Positions 16,778-26,836 of a stretch of DNA of 64,000 bases are shown piece by piece; within the stretch, counting starts at the first letter, position 1, and each line of letters begins with the position of its first letter. The translations under genes and the position numbers were made by a program. The notes under the pieces were generated by a model. It ran no database searches, was not told where the DNA came from, and worked only from the letters and a program-made list of their open reading frames with translations. Origin of the DNA: Sphaerisporangium melleum (GTDB lineage: Bacteria; Actinomycetota; Actinomycetes; Streptosporangiales; Streptosporangiaceae). The stretch covers positions 179,308 to 243,307 of the forward strand of contig NZ_BMNT01000001.1 in NCBI RefSeq assembly GCF_014646695.1, given 5' to 3'.

Positions 16778-18877
16778 CTACGTTCCGGTTCCCTCGTCGG
16801 CCGGGACGAGGGCGCCGCTGAACTGGGCGGAGTACAGGCGGTGGTAGGCGCCGCCCGCGGCGAGGAGCTCGTCGTGGGTGCCGTGCTCGACGATGCGGCC
16901 GGCCTCCATGACCAGGATGAGGTCGGCGTCGCGGATGGTCGACAGCCGGTGGGCGATGACGAAGCTGGTGCGGTCGGTGCGCAGCGCGGCCATCGCGTGC
17001 TGCACCAGCACCTCGGTGCGGGTGTCGACCGAGCTGGTCGCCTCGTCCAGGATGAGCAGGGACGGGTCGGCCAGGAAGGCGCGCGCGATGGTGATGAGCT
17101 GCTTCTCGCCTGCGCTGACGTTTCCGCCCTCGTCGTCGATGACCGTGTCGTACCCGTCGGGCAGCGTGCGGACGAACCGGTCGACGAACGTGGCCCGCGC
17201 GGCGGCCTCGATCTGCTCCGCGGTGGCCTGCGGGCTGCCGTAGGCGATGTTGTCGCGGATGGTGCCGCCGAACAGCCAGGTGTCCTGGAGCACCATGCCG
17301 ATCTGCGAGCGCAGGTCGTCACGGCTCATCGCCGTGATGTCCACCCCGTCCAGGGTGATGCGGCCGCCGTCCAGCTCGTAGAAGCGCATGACCAGGTTGA
17401 CCAGCGTGGTCTTGCCGGCGCCGGTCGGGCCGACGATCGCGACGGTGTGCCCGGGCTCGGCCACCAGCGACAGGTCCTCGATGAGCGGCTTGTCCGGGTC
17501 GTAGCTGAAGGACACCTGCTCGAACTCGACGCGCCCGCGCCGGGCGGTGGGGCGCACCGGCTCGGCCGGGTCGGGCTCCTGCTCCTCGGCGTCCAGCAGC
17601 TCGAAGACGCGCTCGGCCGACGCCACCCCCGACTGCAGCAGGTTGGCCATGGAGGCGACCTGGGTGAGCGGCTGGGTGAACTGCCGGGAGTACTGGATGA
17701 AGGCCTGGACGTCGCCCAGGCTCATCGCGCCGGTGGCGACCCGGACGGCTCCGACGACGGCGACGGCGACGTAGTTGAGGTTCCCGATGAACATCATCAG
17801 CGGCATGATGATGCCGGAGATGAACTGCGCGCCGAAGCTCGCCTTGTACAGCTGCTCGTTGCGCTCCTTGAAGACCTCCTCGACCTCCGGGCCGCGGCCG
17901 AACACCTTCACCAGCTCGTGGCCGGTGAACGCCTCCTCGATGTGGGCGTTCAGGCCGCCGGTGTGCGCCCACTGGGCGACGAACAGCTTCTGCGAGCGCT
18001 TGGCGACCAGGCCGGTCACCACCATCGACAGCGGGATGGTGACCAGCGCGATCACCGCGAGCAGCGGCGAGATCACGAACATCATCGCGAGCACGCCGAT
18101 CACGGTGAGCAGCGAGGTGAGGAGCTGGCTCAGTGTCTGCTGCAGGGTCTGGGACACGTTGTCGATGTCGTTGGTGACCCGGCTGAGCAGCTCGCCGCGC
18201 GGCTGTCCGTCGAAGAACTTCAGCGGGAGCCGGTGCAGCTTGGCCTCGACGTCGGCGCGCAGCCGGAACACCGTGCGCTGGGTGGCGTCGTTGAGCAGGT
18301 AGCCCTGCAGCCAGCCGAACACCGACGCCGCGACGAAGAGGCCGAGGGCCCAGGTCAGGACGGTGGCCAGCGCCTGGAAGTCGATGCCGTGCCCGGGGAT
18401 GAGGTCCATGCGGGCGAGCATCTCGGCGAAGTCGCCGTGGCCGGAGGCGCGGGCCGCCTCGACGGCCTGCTCCTTGGTCGTCCCGGCGGGGAACTGGCGT
18501 CCGATGATGCCGTTGAAGATGATGTCGGTCGCCCGGCCGAGGATCTTCGGCCCGATGACGGAGAACACCACGCTGACCACGGCCAGGGCGATGACGGCGA
18601 TGATGCGCGGGCGCTCGGGGTCCAGCCGGTGGATGAGCCGCCGGGCGGACGGGCCGAAGTTCAGCGACTTCTCCGCCGGCATGCCGCCACCGCCGAACGG
18701 GCCCCGTCCGAACGGTCCGCCGCCGGCCGGCGGGCGGGGCGGCGCGACCATCGTGCCCGGCCGTCCCCCGGGACCTGCGCCCGGCGCGGTGGCGGGCGGC
18801 TTGTCCTGCGCGCCGGCGGTCGCGTCCGGCCGGTCGCTCACGCCGCGTTCCCCCTGGCCTTCCTGCACCCGGCTCAT
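16778..18877 (-). CDS. ABC exporter half-transporter (TMD-NBD), second subunit
   Basis: The 699-residue protein has a Pro/Gly-rich N-terminal extension of about 85 residues, a six-helix exporter domain and an ATPase domain. The ATPase has Walker [13 protein letters not shown], Walker [13 protein letters not shown] with the catalytic Glu present, and a signature deviating from LSGGQ (NVSAGEKQ). The start overlaps the stop of the preceding ABC gene by ATGA, so the two are translationally coupled and surely form a heterodimer. Such pairs export drugs, lipids or peptides; the substrate is unknown. Confidence 0.93.
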   Translation of the reverse strand: MSRVQEGQGERGVSDRPDATAGAQDKPPATAPGAGPGGRPGTMVAPPRPPAGGGPFGRGPFGGGGMPAEKSLNFGPSARRLIHRLDPERPRIIAVIALAVVSVVFSVIGPKILGRATDIIFNGIIGRQFPAGTTKEQAVEAARASGHGDFAEMLARMDLIPGHGIDFQALATVLTWALGLFVAASVFGWLQGYLLNDATQRTVFRLRADVEAKLHRLPLKFFDGQPRGELLSRVTNDIDNVSQTLQQTLSQLLTSLLTVIGVLAMMFVISPLLAVIALVTIPLSMVVTGLVAKRSQKLFVAQWAHTGGLNAHIEEAFTGHELVKVFGRGPEVEEVFKERNEQLYKASFGAQFISGIIMPLMMFIGNLNYVAVAVVGAVRVATGAMSLGDVQAFIQYSRQFTQPLTQVASMANLLQSGVASAERVFELLDAEEQEPDPAEPVRPTARRGRVEFEQVSFSYDPDKPLIEDLSLVAEPGHTVAIVGPTGAGKTTLVNLVMRFYELDGGRITLDGVDITAMSRDDLRSQIGMVLQDTWLFGGTIRDNIAYGSPQATAEQIEAAARATFVDRFVRTLPDGYDTVIDDEGGNVSAGEKQLITIARAFLADPSLLILDEATSSVDTRTEVLVQHAMAALRTDRTSFVIAHRLSTIRDADLILVMEAGRIVEHGTHDELLAAGGAYHRLYSAQFSGALVPADEGTGT

Positions 18878-20607
18878 GCCGCACTCCCCGCGGTCAGCTG
18901 GGACTCCACGATCTCGACGTAGGTCGGGCAGGTCTCCAGCAGGTGGTCATGGGTGCCGATGCCGACGATCATCCCGTCGTCCAGGACGATGATCTGGTCG
19001 GCGTCGGCGATGGTGGAGACGCGCTGGCCGACGATGACGACCGCGGCCTGCGCCGTGTACGGGCGCAGCGCGGCGCGCAGCCGCGCGTCGGTGGCGAGGT
19101 CCAGCGCCGAGAACGCGTCGTCGAACAGGTAGATCTCGGGTCTGCTGACCAGGGCCCGGGCGATGGAGAGTCGCTGGCGCTGACCGCCGGAGACGTTGGT
19201 GCCGCCCTGCGCGATCGGCGCCTGCAGCCCCTCGGGCATCGCCTCGACGAAGTCACGGGCCTGGGCGACCTCCAGGGCCTCCCACAGCTCCTCGTCGGTC
19301 GCGTCCGGGTTGCCGTAGCGCAGGTTGCTGGCGATGGTGCCGCTGAACAGGTACGGCTTCTGCGGCACCAGGCCGATGCGGGTCCAGAGCATCTGCGGGT
19401 CCAGCTCGCGCACGTCGACGCCGTCGACCAGGACGGCGCCCTCACTGGCGTCGAACAGCCGGGGCACCAGGTTGACCAGCGTGGTCTTGCCCGACCCCGT
19501 GCTGCCGATGATGGCCGTGGTCTGCCCGGCGCTCACCTGGAAGGAGATGCCGCACAGCACCGGCGCCGCCGCACCCGGATAGCGGAACTCCACGTCGCGC
19601 AGCTCCAGCCGCCCATGGGTCGCCACCTCGCGCACCGGGCGTTCCGCCGGGCGGACGGAGGAGTCGGTGCCCAGCACCTCGCCGATGCGCTCGGCGCAGA
19701 CGGCCGCCCGGGGGATCATGATCGAGATGAAGGTGGCCATCATCATCGACATGAGGATCTGCATCAGGTACATGAGGAAGGCCGTCAGGGCGCCGACCTG
19801 GATGTCGCCGCCGTCCACCCGCGCCGCGCCGAACCAGAGCACCGCGACGCTGGAGGCGTTCAGGATGATCATCACGGTCGGGAAGATCAGCGCGGTGAGC
19901 CGCCCGACGCTGAGCGCGGTCGCGGTCAGCGCGCTGTTCGCCTCGCCGAAGCGGCGGGTCTCCTCGCGCTCGCGGACGAAGGCCCGCACCACCCGGATGC
20001 CGGTGAGCTGCTCGCGCAGCACCCGGTTGACCTCGTCGATGCGAGTCTGCATCGCGCGGAACTGCGGCACCATGCGCACGACGATGAGACCGATCGAGAC
20101 CAGCAGCACCGGGACGCACACCAGCATGAGCCAGGACAGGCCGATGTCCTGCCGCAGCGCCATGATGATGCCGCCGATGCCCATGATCGGCGCGGCGACC
20201 AGCATCGTGCAGGTCATCACGACCAGCATCTGCACCTGCTGGACGTCGTTGGTGCTGCGGGTGATCAGCGATGGCGCGCCGAACTCGGCGACCTCGCGGG
20301 TCGAGAAGCCGACCACCCGGTGGAACACCGCCGCCCGCACGTCGCGTCCGTACGCCGCGGCGACCTTGGCCCCGAAGTACACCGCCGCGATCGAGCAGGC
20401 GATCTGCACCAGGGACACGGTGAGCATCCAGCCTCCGGCGCCCAGGATGTATCCGGTGTCGCCGGTGGCCACGCCACGGTCGATGATGTCGGCGTTCAGG
20501 CTGGGCAGGTACAGCGAGGCGATCGTCCCGACGAGCTGAAAGAACACCACGGCCGCCAGCTCCGTGCCGTACGGCCGCAGGTAGTCGCGCAGCAACCGGC
20601 TCAACAT
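18874..20607 (-). CDS. ABC exporter half-transporter (TMD-NBD), first subunit
   Basis: The 577-residue protein starts at ATG 20605-20607 ([16 protein letters not shown]) after AAGGGA. Six membrane helices precede an ATPase domain with Walker [13 protein letters not shown] and signature NVSGGQRQ. The Walker B region reads [11 protein letters not shown], with Asp in place of the catalytic Glu. This is the usual asymmetric pattern of heterodimeric exporters: one degenerate and one competent ATP site, the latter using the Glu of the partner at 16778. The operon promoter carries an inverted repeat at 20655-20681. Confidence 0.93.
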   Translation of the reverse strand: MLSRLLRDYLRPYGTELAAVVFFQLVGTIASLYLPSLNADIIDRGVATGDTGYILGAGGWMLTVSLVQIACSIAAVYFGAKVAAAYGRDVRAAVFHRVVGFSTREVAEFGAPSLITRSTNDVQQVQMLVVMTCTMLVAAPIMGIGGIIMALRQDIGLSWLMLVCVPVLLVSIGLIVVRMVPQFRAMQTRIDEVNRVLREQLTGIRVVRAFVREREETRRFGEANSALTATALSVGRLTALIFPTVMIILNASSVAVLWFGAARVDGGDIQVGALTAFLMYLMQILMSMMMATFISIMIPRAAVCAERIGEVLGTDSSVRPAERPVREVATHGRLELRDVEFRYPGAAAPVLCGISFQVSAGQTTAIIGSTGSGKTTLVNLVPRLFDASEGAVLVDGVDVRELDPQMLWTRIGLVPQKPYLFSGTIASNLRYGNPDATDEELWEALEVAQARDFVEAMPEGLQAPIAQGGTNVSGGQRQRLSIARALVSRPEIYLFDDAFSALDLATDARLRAALRPYTAQAAVVIVGQRVSTIADADQIIVLDDGMIVGIGTHDHLLETCPTYVEIVESQLTAGSAA

Positions 20608-21224
20608 GTCCGCATCCCTTAACCCCCGGCCCCGTACAGCCTGAAAATCACCGGGGGTCACGCTATAGGAGGACGTGACCCGGTGGCGGACATTTTTCAC
20701 CCAGCGAAATCCGTGGAGATCGGCTGCTCGCCCCGGTCAGGCGCGACCTTGACGGCGCCACCCCGTGCGACAGGCCACCGCGCGTCCGAGCCGGACCGGG
20801 ACGCCATGCACGACCGGGTCGCCGCCCTCCATCGGCTGCGCCGCGAACCGGCGAGCCGGTCATCGGCGTGGGCGGCGGACATCTGTACGCGGCCGTGCCG
20901 GCCCGCGGCCTCGCCGAGGCGGCGGACACCGCCCGGCTCGCCCGCGGAGTGCACATCGGCTGGGGAACGGTTTCGGCCGGTGTGCGGTCTGCCGGAGTTG
21001 TTGTGAAATGGCCCGAGAAATCAGCTGAATACCGCTTAATCCACCAGTCGAAAGGCTTGACAATAACGCTCCCGACTTTTGCCCGCGCGGCATGACCGCA
21101 CGCGGCGCCTCGGCTAGCGTCTTTCGACATGGCCGTCGATTCGGCGCATCCCTTTGTGAGCCGTTCCGGCGCGCCGTGAGTCCAGGCAGCATGCCGGGCT
21201 CGATCAGCGATACGGAGATCTCCT
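20608..21224. other. 617-bp intergenic region, no intact gene
   Basis: Apart from the exporter promoter region at its left end I see no intact gene. Around 20805-21000 two different frames in turn give protein-like text (MHDRVAALHRLRREP, then GGGHLYAAVPARGLAEAAD). This could be a frameshifted remnant, but no family is recognisable and no start or ribosome binding site supports it. Confidence 0.4.
20655..20681 (-). promoter_or_regulatory. Inverted repeat in the ABC exporter promoter region
   Basis: GGGTCACG (20655-20662) and CGTGACCC (20674-20681) form an 8-bp dyad around 11 bases that include TATAG. With a 2-base bulge the arms extend outward to CACCGG and CCGGTG. The dyad lies 48-74 bases upstream of the first exporter gene and is a likely operator for a repressor of MarR or TetR type. 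No such gene is adjacent. Confidence 0.4.
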
Positions 21225-21764
21225 ATGCTCAAGAACGCTCTCGCCGCCGGCGCACTCGCGGCGTTCGGCCTCATCGTTCCCGCAGCGATGTCGGCCGTTC
21301 CGGCGCAGGCCGCCGAGGCTCAGGCGGCGAACGCGAGGACCGATTCCCTTTCCACCCGCCATTCCTGCTACCTGCTGCCCGACGGGCGATACATCGGCAA
21401 CTGCTTCGCCGGCGGCCCCTATTTCTACCAGTGGTACACGAATTACCCGTACGGCCGGCCCTATTGGTACCCGGGCTACCTGCCCGGTCACTGGTGGCCC
21501 GGCTACCGTCCCCCGCACTGGCCCGGCTACCCCGGCCATCCCATTCCCGGTCGTCCCATTCCCGGCCGTCCCATTCCCGGCCGTCCCCTCCCCGGTCCCG
21601 GCGGGCCTGCCCATCCCTTGCCGATCCCGGGCGGCCCACACGGCCCGGGCCTTCCCGGCGGTCCAGGCCATCCCCTTCCCATTCCGGGCGGCCCGGGCGG
21701 CATGGGTCACCCCGGCCCCGGCCCGGGCGGCCCAGGAGGGCCGGGTCACCCAGGCCGCCGCTAG
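21225..21764 (+). CDS. Secreted Pro/Gly/Tyr-rich repeat protein
   Basis: The 179-residue precursor has a signal peptide cleaved near VPAQA-AE. A short segment with two cysteines (SCYLLPDGRYIGNC) follows. Next is an aromatic part (YFYQWYTNYPYGRPYWYPGY), then a tail of about 75 residues of PIPGRP and GPGG units. At DNA level the tail holds three close copies of a 15-base unit (21540-21584) and a fourth, degenerate one. It resembles a wall-associated or surface structural protein and has no catalytic motif. A ribosome binding site (GGAG) precedes the ATG. Confidence 0.8.
   Translation: MLKNALAAGALAAFGLIVPAAMSAVPAQAAEAQAANARTDSLSTRHSCYLLPDGRYIGNCFAGGPYFYQWYTNYPYGRPYWYPGYLPGHWWPGYRPPHWPGYPGHPIPGRPIPGRPIPGRPLPGPGGPAHPLPIPGGPHGPGLPGGPGHPLPIPGGPGGMGHPGPGPGGPGGPGHPGRR
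21540..21599 (+). repeat. 15-bp tandem repeat encoding PIPGR units
   Basis: Copies at 21540-21554, 21555-21569 and 21570-21584 read CCCATTCCCGG(T/C)CGT; the copy at 21585-21599 is degenerate. The reading frame is preserved, so unit number could vary by slippage. Confidence 0.8.
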
Positions 21765-21796
21765 CCCGTCCGCGGCCGGCGTCGCCGCTTGACGCA

Positions 21797-21846
21797 CGGG
21801 AGACCGGCCGGAACGGCGCACCTGGCGCGTTCCGGCCGGTCTCCCG
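21797..21846 (+). terminator. 18-bp perfect hairpin terminator
   Basis: Arms 21797-21814 and 21829-21846 are fully complementary around a 14-base loop, 33 bases after the stop of the Pro/Gly-rich protein gene. Confidence 0.8.
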
Positions 21847-21957
21847 CGGTCCCGCCCTCTCGGAGCCCGTCCCGGCGAAGGAGCGGACGCGAGGTAGGTT
21901 CCAGATGACGGCGGGCCGCAGCGACGTGGCGGCGTACACGCACGGGAGGACGACGTC

Positions 21958-22797
21958 ATGCAGATGGTGCCCGGGACGCCGGCCCCCGCGCTCCGCCCGC
22001 TCATCAGGCATTACCACGGCTACCACGAGCGGGACGCCGCGCCGGGCCGCCACCGGGGGCTGCCGTCGCCGTACCTGACGGTCATCGTCACCCTGGACGA
22101 CCCGCTCACCGTCGCGGCCCATCCCGACCCGGCGCAGACACCGGGGCGGTACGACACCCTGGTCGGCGGCCTGCACACCTCACCTGCCCTGATCACCCAC
22201 GAGGGCCGGCAGGCGGGGGTGCAGATCGCGCTGAGCCCGCTCGGCGCGCGCGCCCTGTTCGGCCTGCCCGCGGGCGCCCTGGGCAACCTCGATGTGGACG
22301 CGAGCGCCCTCCTCGGCCGGACCGCCCACGAACTGCACGACCGGCTGAACTCCGCGCCGGGCTGGGCGGCACGCTTCCGCGTCCTGGACGAGCTGCTGCT
22401 GCGCCACGCCGATCTCGGGCGCGCCGTTCCCCGTGAGGTCACCCGGGCCTGGCGGTCGCTGCTGTCCACCGGCGGCGGCGTCCCGGTCGCCGACCTCGCC
22501 CGCGAGACCGGCTGGAGCACCCGCCACCTCAGCGCGCGGTTCGCCACCGAGACGGGTCTCACCCCCAAGGCCGCCGCCCGGGTCATCCGGTTCGACCGGG
22601 CCCGCCGCGAGCTGCAACGCCGGGCGGGCACCGGCCGCCCCGTGCTGGCCGACCTCGCCGCCGAGTTCGGGTACTACGACCAGGCACATCTGGCCCGCGA
22701 GTTCCGCGACCTGGCGGGCTGCCCGCCGTCCCGGTGGCTGGCCGAGGAGTTCCGAAACGTCCAAGCCGCCGCGACGCCCTCCGGCGAGACTCGATGA
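21958..22797 (+). CDS. AraC-family transcriptional regulator
   Basis: The 279-residue protein ends in an AraC double helix-turn-helix (about 170-262). The first helix pair is VADLARETGWSTRHLSARF and the second is around LAAEFGYYDQAHLAREFRD. The N-terminal domain is of the DUF6597/AraC-like sensor type. The ATG at 21958 follows GGGAGG. The VOC-family gene starts one base after its stop, so the pair is translationally linked, a common AraC-glyoxalase arrangement. Confidence 0.92.
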   Translation: MQMVPGTPAPALRPLIRHYHGYHERDAAPGRHRGLPSPYLTVIVTLDDPLTVAAHPDPAQTPGRYDTLVGGLHTSPALITHEGRQAGVQIALSPLGARALFGLPAGALGNLDVDASALLGRTAHELHDRLNSAPGWAARFRVLDELLLRHADLGRAVPREVTRAWRSLLSTGGGVPVADLARETGWSTRHLSARFATETGLTPKAAARVIRFDRARRELQRRAGTGRPVLADLAAEFGYYDQAHLAREFRDLAGCPPSRWLAEEFRNVQAAATPSGETR

Positions 22798-22798
22798 C

Positions 22799-23212
22799 AT
22801 GACACAGACACCACCTCCCCAGGTCTGGCCGACGCTGCGGGCCCGTGACGCCCGCGGGCTCATCGCCTTCCTCGTCGAGGCGTTCGGCTTCGAGGAGACC
22901 GTCGTGTACGGCGAGGGCGACCGCGTCGACCACGCGCAACTCGACTGGCCGCTGGGCGGCGGCGTCATGCTCGGCTCCGACCGCGAGCGCGGCGCGGACA
23001 ACCCCTGGTGGCTGCCGCCGGGCACCTTCGGCGCCTACGTCGTCACCGACGAGCCGGACGCGCTGTTCGCCCGGGCCACGGCGGCCGGGGCCGAACCGCT
23101 GTACCCGCCACGCGACACCGATTACGGCGCCCGCGAGTTCGCCGTGCGCGACCCGGAGGGCAACCTGTGGTCCTTCGGCACCTACCGCGGCGAAGCACGC
23201 AAGACCCGGTAG
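22799..23212 (+). CDS. VOC-family (glyoxalase/bleomycin-resistance fold) protein
   Basis: The 137-residue protein has two beta-alpha-beta-beta-beta modules of the vicinal oxygen chelate fold. They start at PTLRARDARGLIAFLVEAFGF and FGAYVVTDEPDALFARA, with the C-terminal VRDPEGNLWSFGTY typical of the family. Metal-ligand positions suggest either a dioxygenase/isomerase-like enzyme or a binding protein. The ATG at 22799 is one base after the AraC stop. Function is probably linked to that regulator. Confidence 0.88.
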   Translation: MTQTPPPQVWPTLRARDARGLIAFLVEAFGFEETVVYGEGDRVDHAQLDWPLGGGVMLGSDRERGADNPWWLPPGTFGAYVVTDEPDALFARATAAGAEPLYPPRDTDYGAREFAVRDPEGNLWSFGTYRGEARKTR

Positions 23213-23664
23213 CCTCCGTGCCGTTCCGCCTCACCCGCCACGCGACCGCGTCGCCGATCCGCGTGGCACGAGACCGTCCCTCCAAGCTCATCGAGCTGTA
23301 CGGAGACCCATCCGTCGCGCGCCCGCCCGGAGGGCGCCGTCGCCGCGACGACGCGGTCGCGTCCGGCTTGGCACGTCGTCGACCTCGCACGCCCGCCGAG
23401 CCGGACGAGCGCGCCGCCCTCCGGCCTGCGTCCCCGCTGAGCAGGGGAATCGCCGACGGTCCGTAGAGCCCTTGTCAAGCCGGATACCGAGATCTGCCTT
23501 GACGGGGTGTTCGGGGCGAGCAAGCATGAGAGTCCGTTTCGCAGTGACAGGGGGATCGTCATCCGCCGTCCCGGGATCGCACGCCGCTCGTCACCACGCT
23601 CCGCCGCACCGGCGGGGTTCCGGTCCTCCGGCGGCTTTCCCGTTCCCCGGCCGCGCGCAGGGCG
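23213..23664. other. 452-bp intergenic region, no gene recognised
   Basis: There is no recognisable gene. TTGACG at 23499-23504 could be part of a promoter for the NB-ARC gene, but the -10 candidate is poor. The long minus-strand frame across this region and the next gene is an antisense shadow. Confidence 0.45.
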
Positions 23665-25770
23665 ATGAACGGCGGTTCCGGCGGCGACGACGTCCGTGAC
23701 GGTCACGTGAACGACGTCAGCGGGACGCTGCACGGGCCGCTGGTGCAGGCACGCGAGATCCATGGCGGCATCCAGGTCCACCACGGGTTCGAACCCCTCC
23801 CCCCGCCGTTCCAGCTCCCGGCGGCCGGCATCCTGGTCGGCCGGGACGAGGCGCTGGCCGCGCTGGACGCGGTCCGCACCGACGAACAGGGGGCGGGGGT
23901 GCCCAAGGTCGCCCTGGTCAGCGGCCCGGCCGGCATCGGCAAGACCGCGGTCGCGCTGCACTGGGCGCACCGCGAACGCCCGTCGTTCCCGGACGGCCAG
24001 CTGTACGCCGACCTGCGCGGGCACGCCGCCGACGAGCCGGTCGAGCCGGCGGAGGTCCTGGGCCGGTTCATCCGCGCGTTCGGCATCGCCCCCGAACGCA
24101 TCCCGGCCGGTCTCGCCGAGCGTGCGGCGCTCTACCAGTCGCTCGTCAGCGCGCGCCGTGTCGTCGTCGTGCTGGACGACGTCCTCTCCGCCGCCCAGGT
24201 TGCGCCGCTGCTGCCCGCGAGCGCGCTCGGCATGGCCGTCGTCACCAGCCGGTGGCGGCTCGCCGGGCTGCTCATGCGCGGCGCCCGCGGCGTCCGGCTC
24301 GACCGGCTCACCACCGAGGGAGCGCTGGACCTGCTCTGCCGCACCCTCGGCGACGACCGGGCCGAACGCGAGCCGCGGGCCGCCCGCGAGCTGGTCGAGC
24401 TGTGCTCGGGTTTCCCGCTGGCGCTGTGCGTGGCCGCGGCGCGGCTCGCCACCAGGCCGAGCTGGGAACTGACCGAGATGGTGGACGCCCTGCGCCATGA
24501 ACGCCGGCGCCTGCACGCCCTCGCGGTCGAGGAGGAGATCACCATCCAGGCCACCCTGACGCTCTCCTACCGGGGCCTGCCTCCGGACGCCGCCCGGGTC
24601 TACCGGCTGCTCGCGCTCTTCCCGGGCCCCGCCTTCGACGACCAGGGCGCCGCCGCCACGGCCGGCCTGCCCCGGGCACGCGTCCGCCACCTGCTCGGCG
24701 TGCTGGTGGACGCCAACCTGCTGGACGACGTCCCCGGCGGCTACCACCGGTACCACGACCTCACCCTGCTCCACGCGCGCGACATGGCCGAGCAGACCGA
24801 GAGCCCGGCGGTCCGGGACGAGACCGTGCGGCGGGCCCTGGACTGGTTCCTGCACGCCACCCTCGCCGCGAGCGCCGCCGTCCTGCCGTACCGCCGCCTG
24901 CCGGAGCCGGAAACGGACCACCCGCCCGCCGAGCCCATCGCCTTCTCCGGCCGGGAGCAGGCCCTGGACTGGCTGGAGCACGAGTTCGCCGGCGTGCGCG
25001 CCGCCGCCCGAACCGCGTTCGAGGTGGGAGCGTTCCAGACGGCTTGGCGGCTGGTCGACGCGATCTGGCCGCTGTTCCTCTACCGCGGTCACCACGCCGA
25101 ACGGCTGGCGGTGGACCGGCTCGGGCTCGAGGCGGCACGTGCCTGCTCCGACACCCGGGCCGAGGCGAAGATGCTGAACCGCACCGGACTGGCACTGCGC
25201 GACCTCGGCCGGCCGGCGGAGGCCGCCGAGGACTTCCGCGCGGCGCTGGAGCTGTGGCGGCGGCTCGGCGACGTCCAGCGCGTCGCGAGCACGCTGCGAC
25301 GACTCGGCCTGGTCGAGCGGGACCTGGGCCGCACCGACGTGGCGATCGAGCTGTTCGGTGAGGCGCTGGAACGTTACCGAGCACAGGGCGAGTCCCGCAA
25401 AGTCGCGCTCACCCTCTGCGACCTCGGCGAACTGCTGATAACGAAGGGCTGCGAGGACGAGGCCCTCGCGCCACTGACCGAGGCGCGTGAGCTGCTCGCC
25501 ACGCGGGCCGACGACCCGCACAACCAGGCGCGCGCGCTCATCCTCCTCGGCCGGGCCCACACCGCGGACGGCGCCACCGCCACCCGGCTGCTGACGCAAG
25601 GGCTGACCCTGATGCGCGACATCGGCTCGGCCACCGGAGAACTGCTGGCCCTACGCGCCCTCGGCGACCTCGCCGCCGCCGAAGGCCTTACCGACGAGGC
25701 ACGCCACTATCACGACCAGGCACGCCGCCTCGCCGAGCGCTCCGGCATCACCAGCACCCCACTCAGATGA
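23665..25770 (+). CDS. NB-ARC/TPR (NLR-like) protein with N-terminal RHIM/BASS-like motif
   Basis: The 701-residue protein begins with a short Gly-rich segment and the motif SGTLHGPLVQAREIHGGIQV (residues 19-38). The NB-ARC ATPase follows: Walker A SGPAGIGKT (86-94), Walker B VVVVLDDV and the later SGFPLAL (GLPL-like) motif. About six tetratricopeptide-like helices occupy residues 460-690. The N-terminal motif resembles the G-x-x-VQA-x-x-I-x-G pattern of bacterial amyloid signalling sequences found on actinobacterial NLR-like proteins. If so, the protein would trigger a partner carrying the same motif. It lacks the SARP DNA-binding domain of the AfsR-like protein at 29505. Confidence 0.85.
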   Translation: MNGGSGGDDVRDGHVNDVSGTLHGPLVQAREIHGGIQVHHGFEPLPPPFQLPAAGILVGRDEALAALDAVRTDEQGAGVPKVALVSGPAGIGKTAVALHWAHRERPSFPDGQLYADLRGHAADEPVEPAEVLGRFIRAFGIAPERIPAGLAERAALYQSLVSARRVVVVLDDVLSAAQVAPLLPASALGMAVVTSRWRLAGLLMRGARGVRLDRLTTEGALDLLCRTLGDDRAEREPRAARELVELCSGFPLALCVAAARLATRPSWELTEMVDALRHERRRLHALAVEEEITIQATLTLSYRGLPPDAARVYRLLALFPGPAFDDQGAAATAGLPRARVRHLLGVLVDANLLDDVPGGYHRYHDLTLLHARDMAEQTESPAVRDETVRRALDWFLHATLAASAAVLPYRRLPEPETDHPPAEPIAFSGREQALDWLEHEFAGVRAAARTAFEVGAFQTAWRLVDAIWPLFLYRGHHAERLAVDRLGLEAARACSDTRAEAKMLNRTGLALRDLGRPAEAAEDFRAALELWRRLGDVQRVASTLRRLGLVERDLGRTDVAIELFGEALERYRAQGESRKVALTLCDLGELLITKGCEDEALAPLTEARELLATRADDPHNQARALILLGRAHTADGATATRLLTQGLTLMRDIGSATGELLALRALGDLAAAEGLTDEARHYHDQARRLAERSGITSTPLR

Positions 25771-25846
25771 GCTCGTCCAGCGTCGATGGATCTTTGCGGC
25801 TCCAGGTGCACAGGTGTGATGATGGCGGCAGGGCTCAGCGGGCGCG

Positions 25847-26836
25847 CTAGGAGGTCTCGTCGCAGGTCAAGCGCCGGCACGTGAGCCGTGGTGAGTGGGC
25901 TCGCTGCAGTTCCGCCAGTTGCTCGCCGGTCAGGGAGGCCTCGACCGGGAGCCGATGGCCGATCTTCCAGCCCGCGTGGGTGACGGCGGATCGCAGGGCG
26001 CGGGCGGGGTCCTGGGTGCGCAGCCATGTGCGCAGGAAGGTGGCGAACAGCGCGTCGCCCGCCCCCGAGGTGTTGACGACCCCGCCCGGCGCGACCGCCG
26101 CCACCTCCAGCAGTCGTCCGTCTCGGGTCCCTAGTAAGGCTCCTCGCGCGCCGAGCCCCACACCGGCGAGCCGGCAGCGCGGATAGCGGTCCAGCAGGCG
26201 CGCCACCCACGTCTCCGGCGGCCAGGGCAGGCGCTCATGGCTGCAGAAGACGACGTCTGCGGCCTCCAGCCAGGGCCGGTTGTACTCGTCGTCGAGGTCG
26301 GCGATCAGGTGGACGTCCACCGCGATGGGCACGCCGAGCCGCGCGGCCGGACCGACCAGCGGGCGGACGAACTTCGCGTTCGTCAGGACCAGCAGATCGG
26401 CGTCGCGCGCCGCCGCCCGCAGCGTTGCGAACGGGTAGGGAACGTGGTCGACCGGCTCCAGATGGGGCAGCCCCATCCGGCTCCCGTCCGGGGCGACGAG
26501 CACGACTCCGAGCGACGACTCCTCACCCTCCACCACGCCCGTACCGAGAAGCCCGCACTGGTCCAACTCCGCCCGTATCGCCGTCCCGGCGGTGTCCCGG
26601 CCCACGACCGTGCACAGGCGGACGTCCTCCCCGAGCGCGCCCAGGATGCGTGCGATGTGCCCGGCCGCCCCCAACACCCCGGCGGCCATCCAGCGCTGTC
26701 TGCCCTTGGACGCGTAGGCCAGGGGGAACTCCGGCACCCCGGCCGACAGATAGAGGCTGGCCACCCCCGCCACCACGATCTTCCGGGCAGGCGAGAAGTC
26801 CTCGTTCGCGAACTCGCCCCGGCAGTCGGCGCCCAT
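25847..26836 (-). CDS. PfkB-family carbohydrate/nucleoside kinase
   Basis: The 329-residue protein has the ribokinase fold. A substrate-binding half starts at KIVVAGVASLYLSAG and includes GAAGHIARILGALG. The C-terminal signature VNTSGAGDALFATF contains the catalytic Asp (about residue 261) and the anion-hole Gly-Ala-Gly. I place the start at ATG 26834-26836, overlapping the preceding stop as TGATG with GGAGG five bases before it; a GTG one codon earlier is too close to the ribosome binding site. It is coupled to the truncated PfkB-like gene upstream. The sugar substrate is unknown. Confidence 0.9.
   Translation of the reverse strand: MGADCRGEFANEDFSPARKIVVAGVASLYLSAGVPEFPLAYASKGRQRWMAAGVLGAAGHIARILGALGEDVRLCTVVGRDTAGTAIRAELDQCGLLGTGVVEGEESSLGVVLVAPDGSRMGLPHLEPVDHVPYPFATLRAAARDADLLVLTNAKFVRPLVGPAARLGVPIAVDVHLIADLDDEYNRPWLEAADVVFCSHERLPWPPETWVARLLDRYPRCRLAGVGLGARGALLGTRDGRLLEVAAVAPGGVVNTSGAGDALFATFLRTWLRTQDPARALRSAVTHAGWKIGHRLPVEASLTGEQLAELQRAHSPRLTCRRLTCDETS

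Noticed and set aside
16748-18922. A 724-codon plus-strand open frame opposite the ABC exporter gene
   Set aside because: It is the antisense shadow of a high-G+C gene; the composition is Gly/Asp/His/Arg-rich with no domain, and the opposite strand encodes an unmistakable ABC transporter.
20700-21200. Possible frameshifted gene remnant in front of the Pro/Gly-rich protein gene
   Set aside because: Two frames give short protein-like segments, but neither has a ribosome binding site, full length or an identifiable family.
23182-25599. An 805-codon minus-strand frame across the NB-ARC gene
   Set aside because: Antisense shadow without ribosome binding site or recognisable fold; the plus strand encodes NB-ARC and TPR domains.
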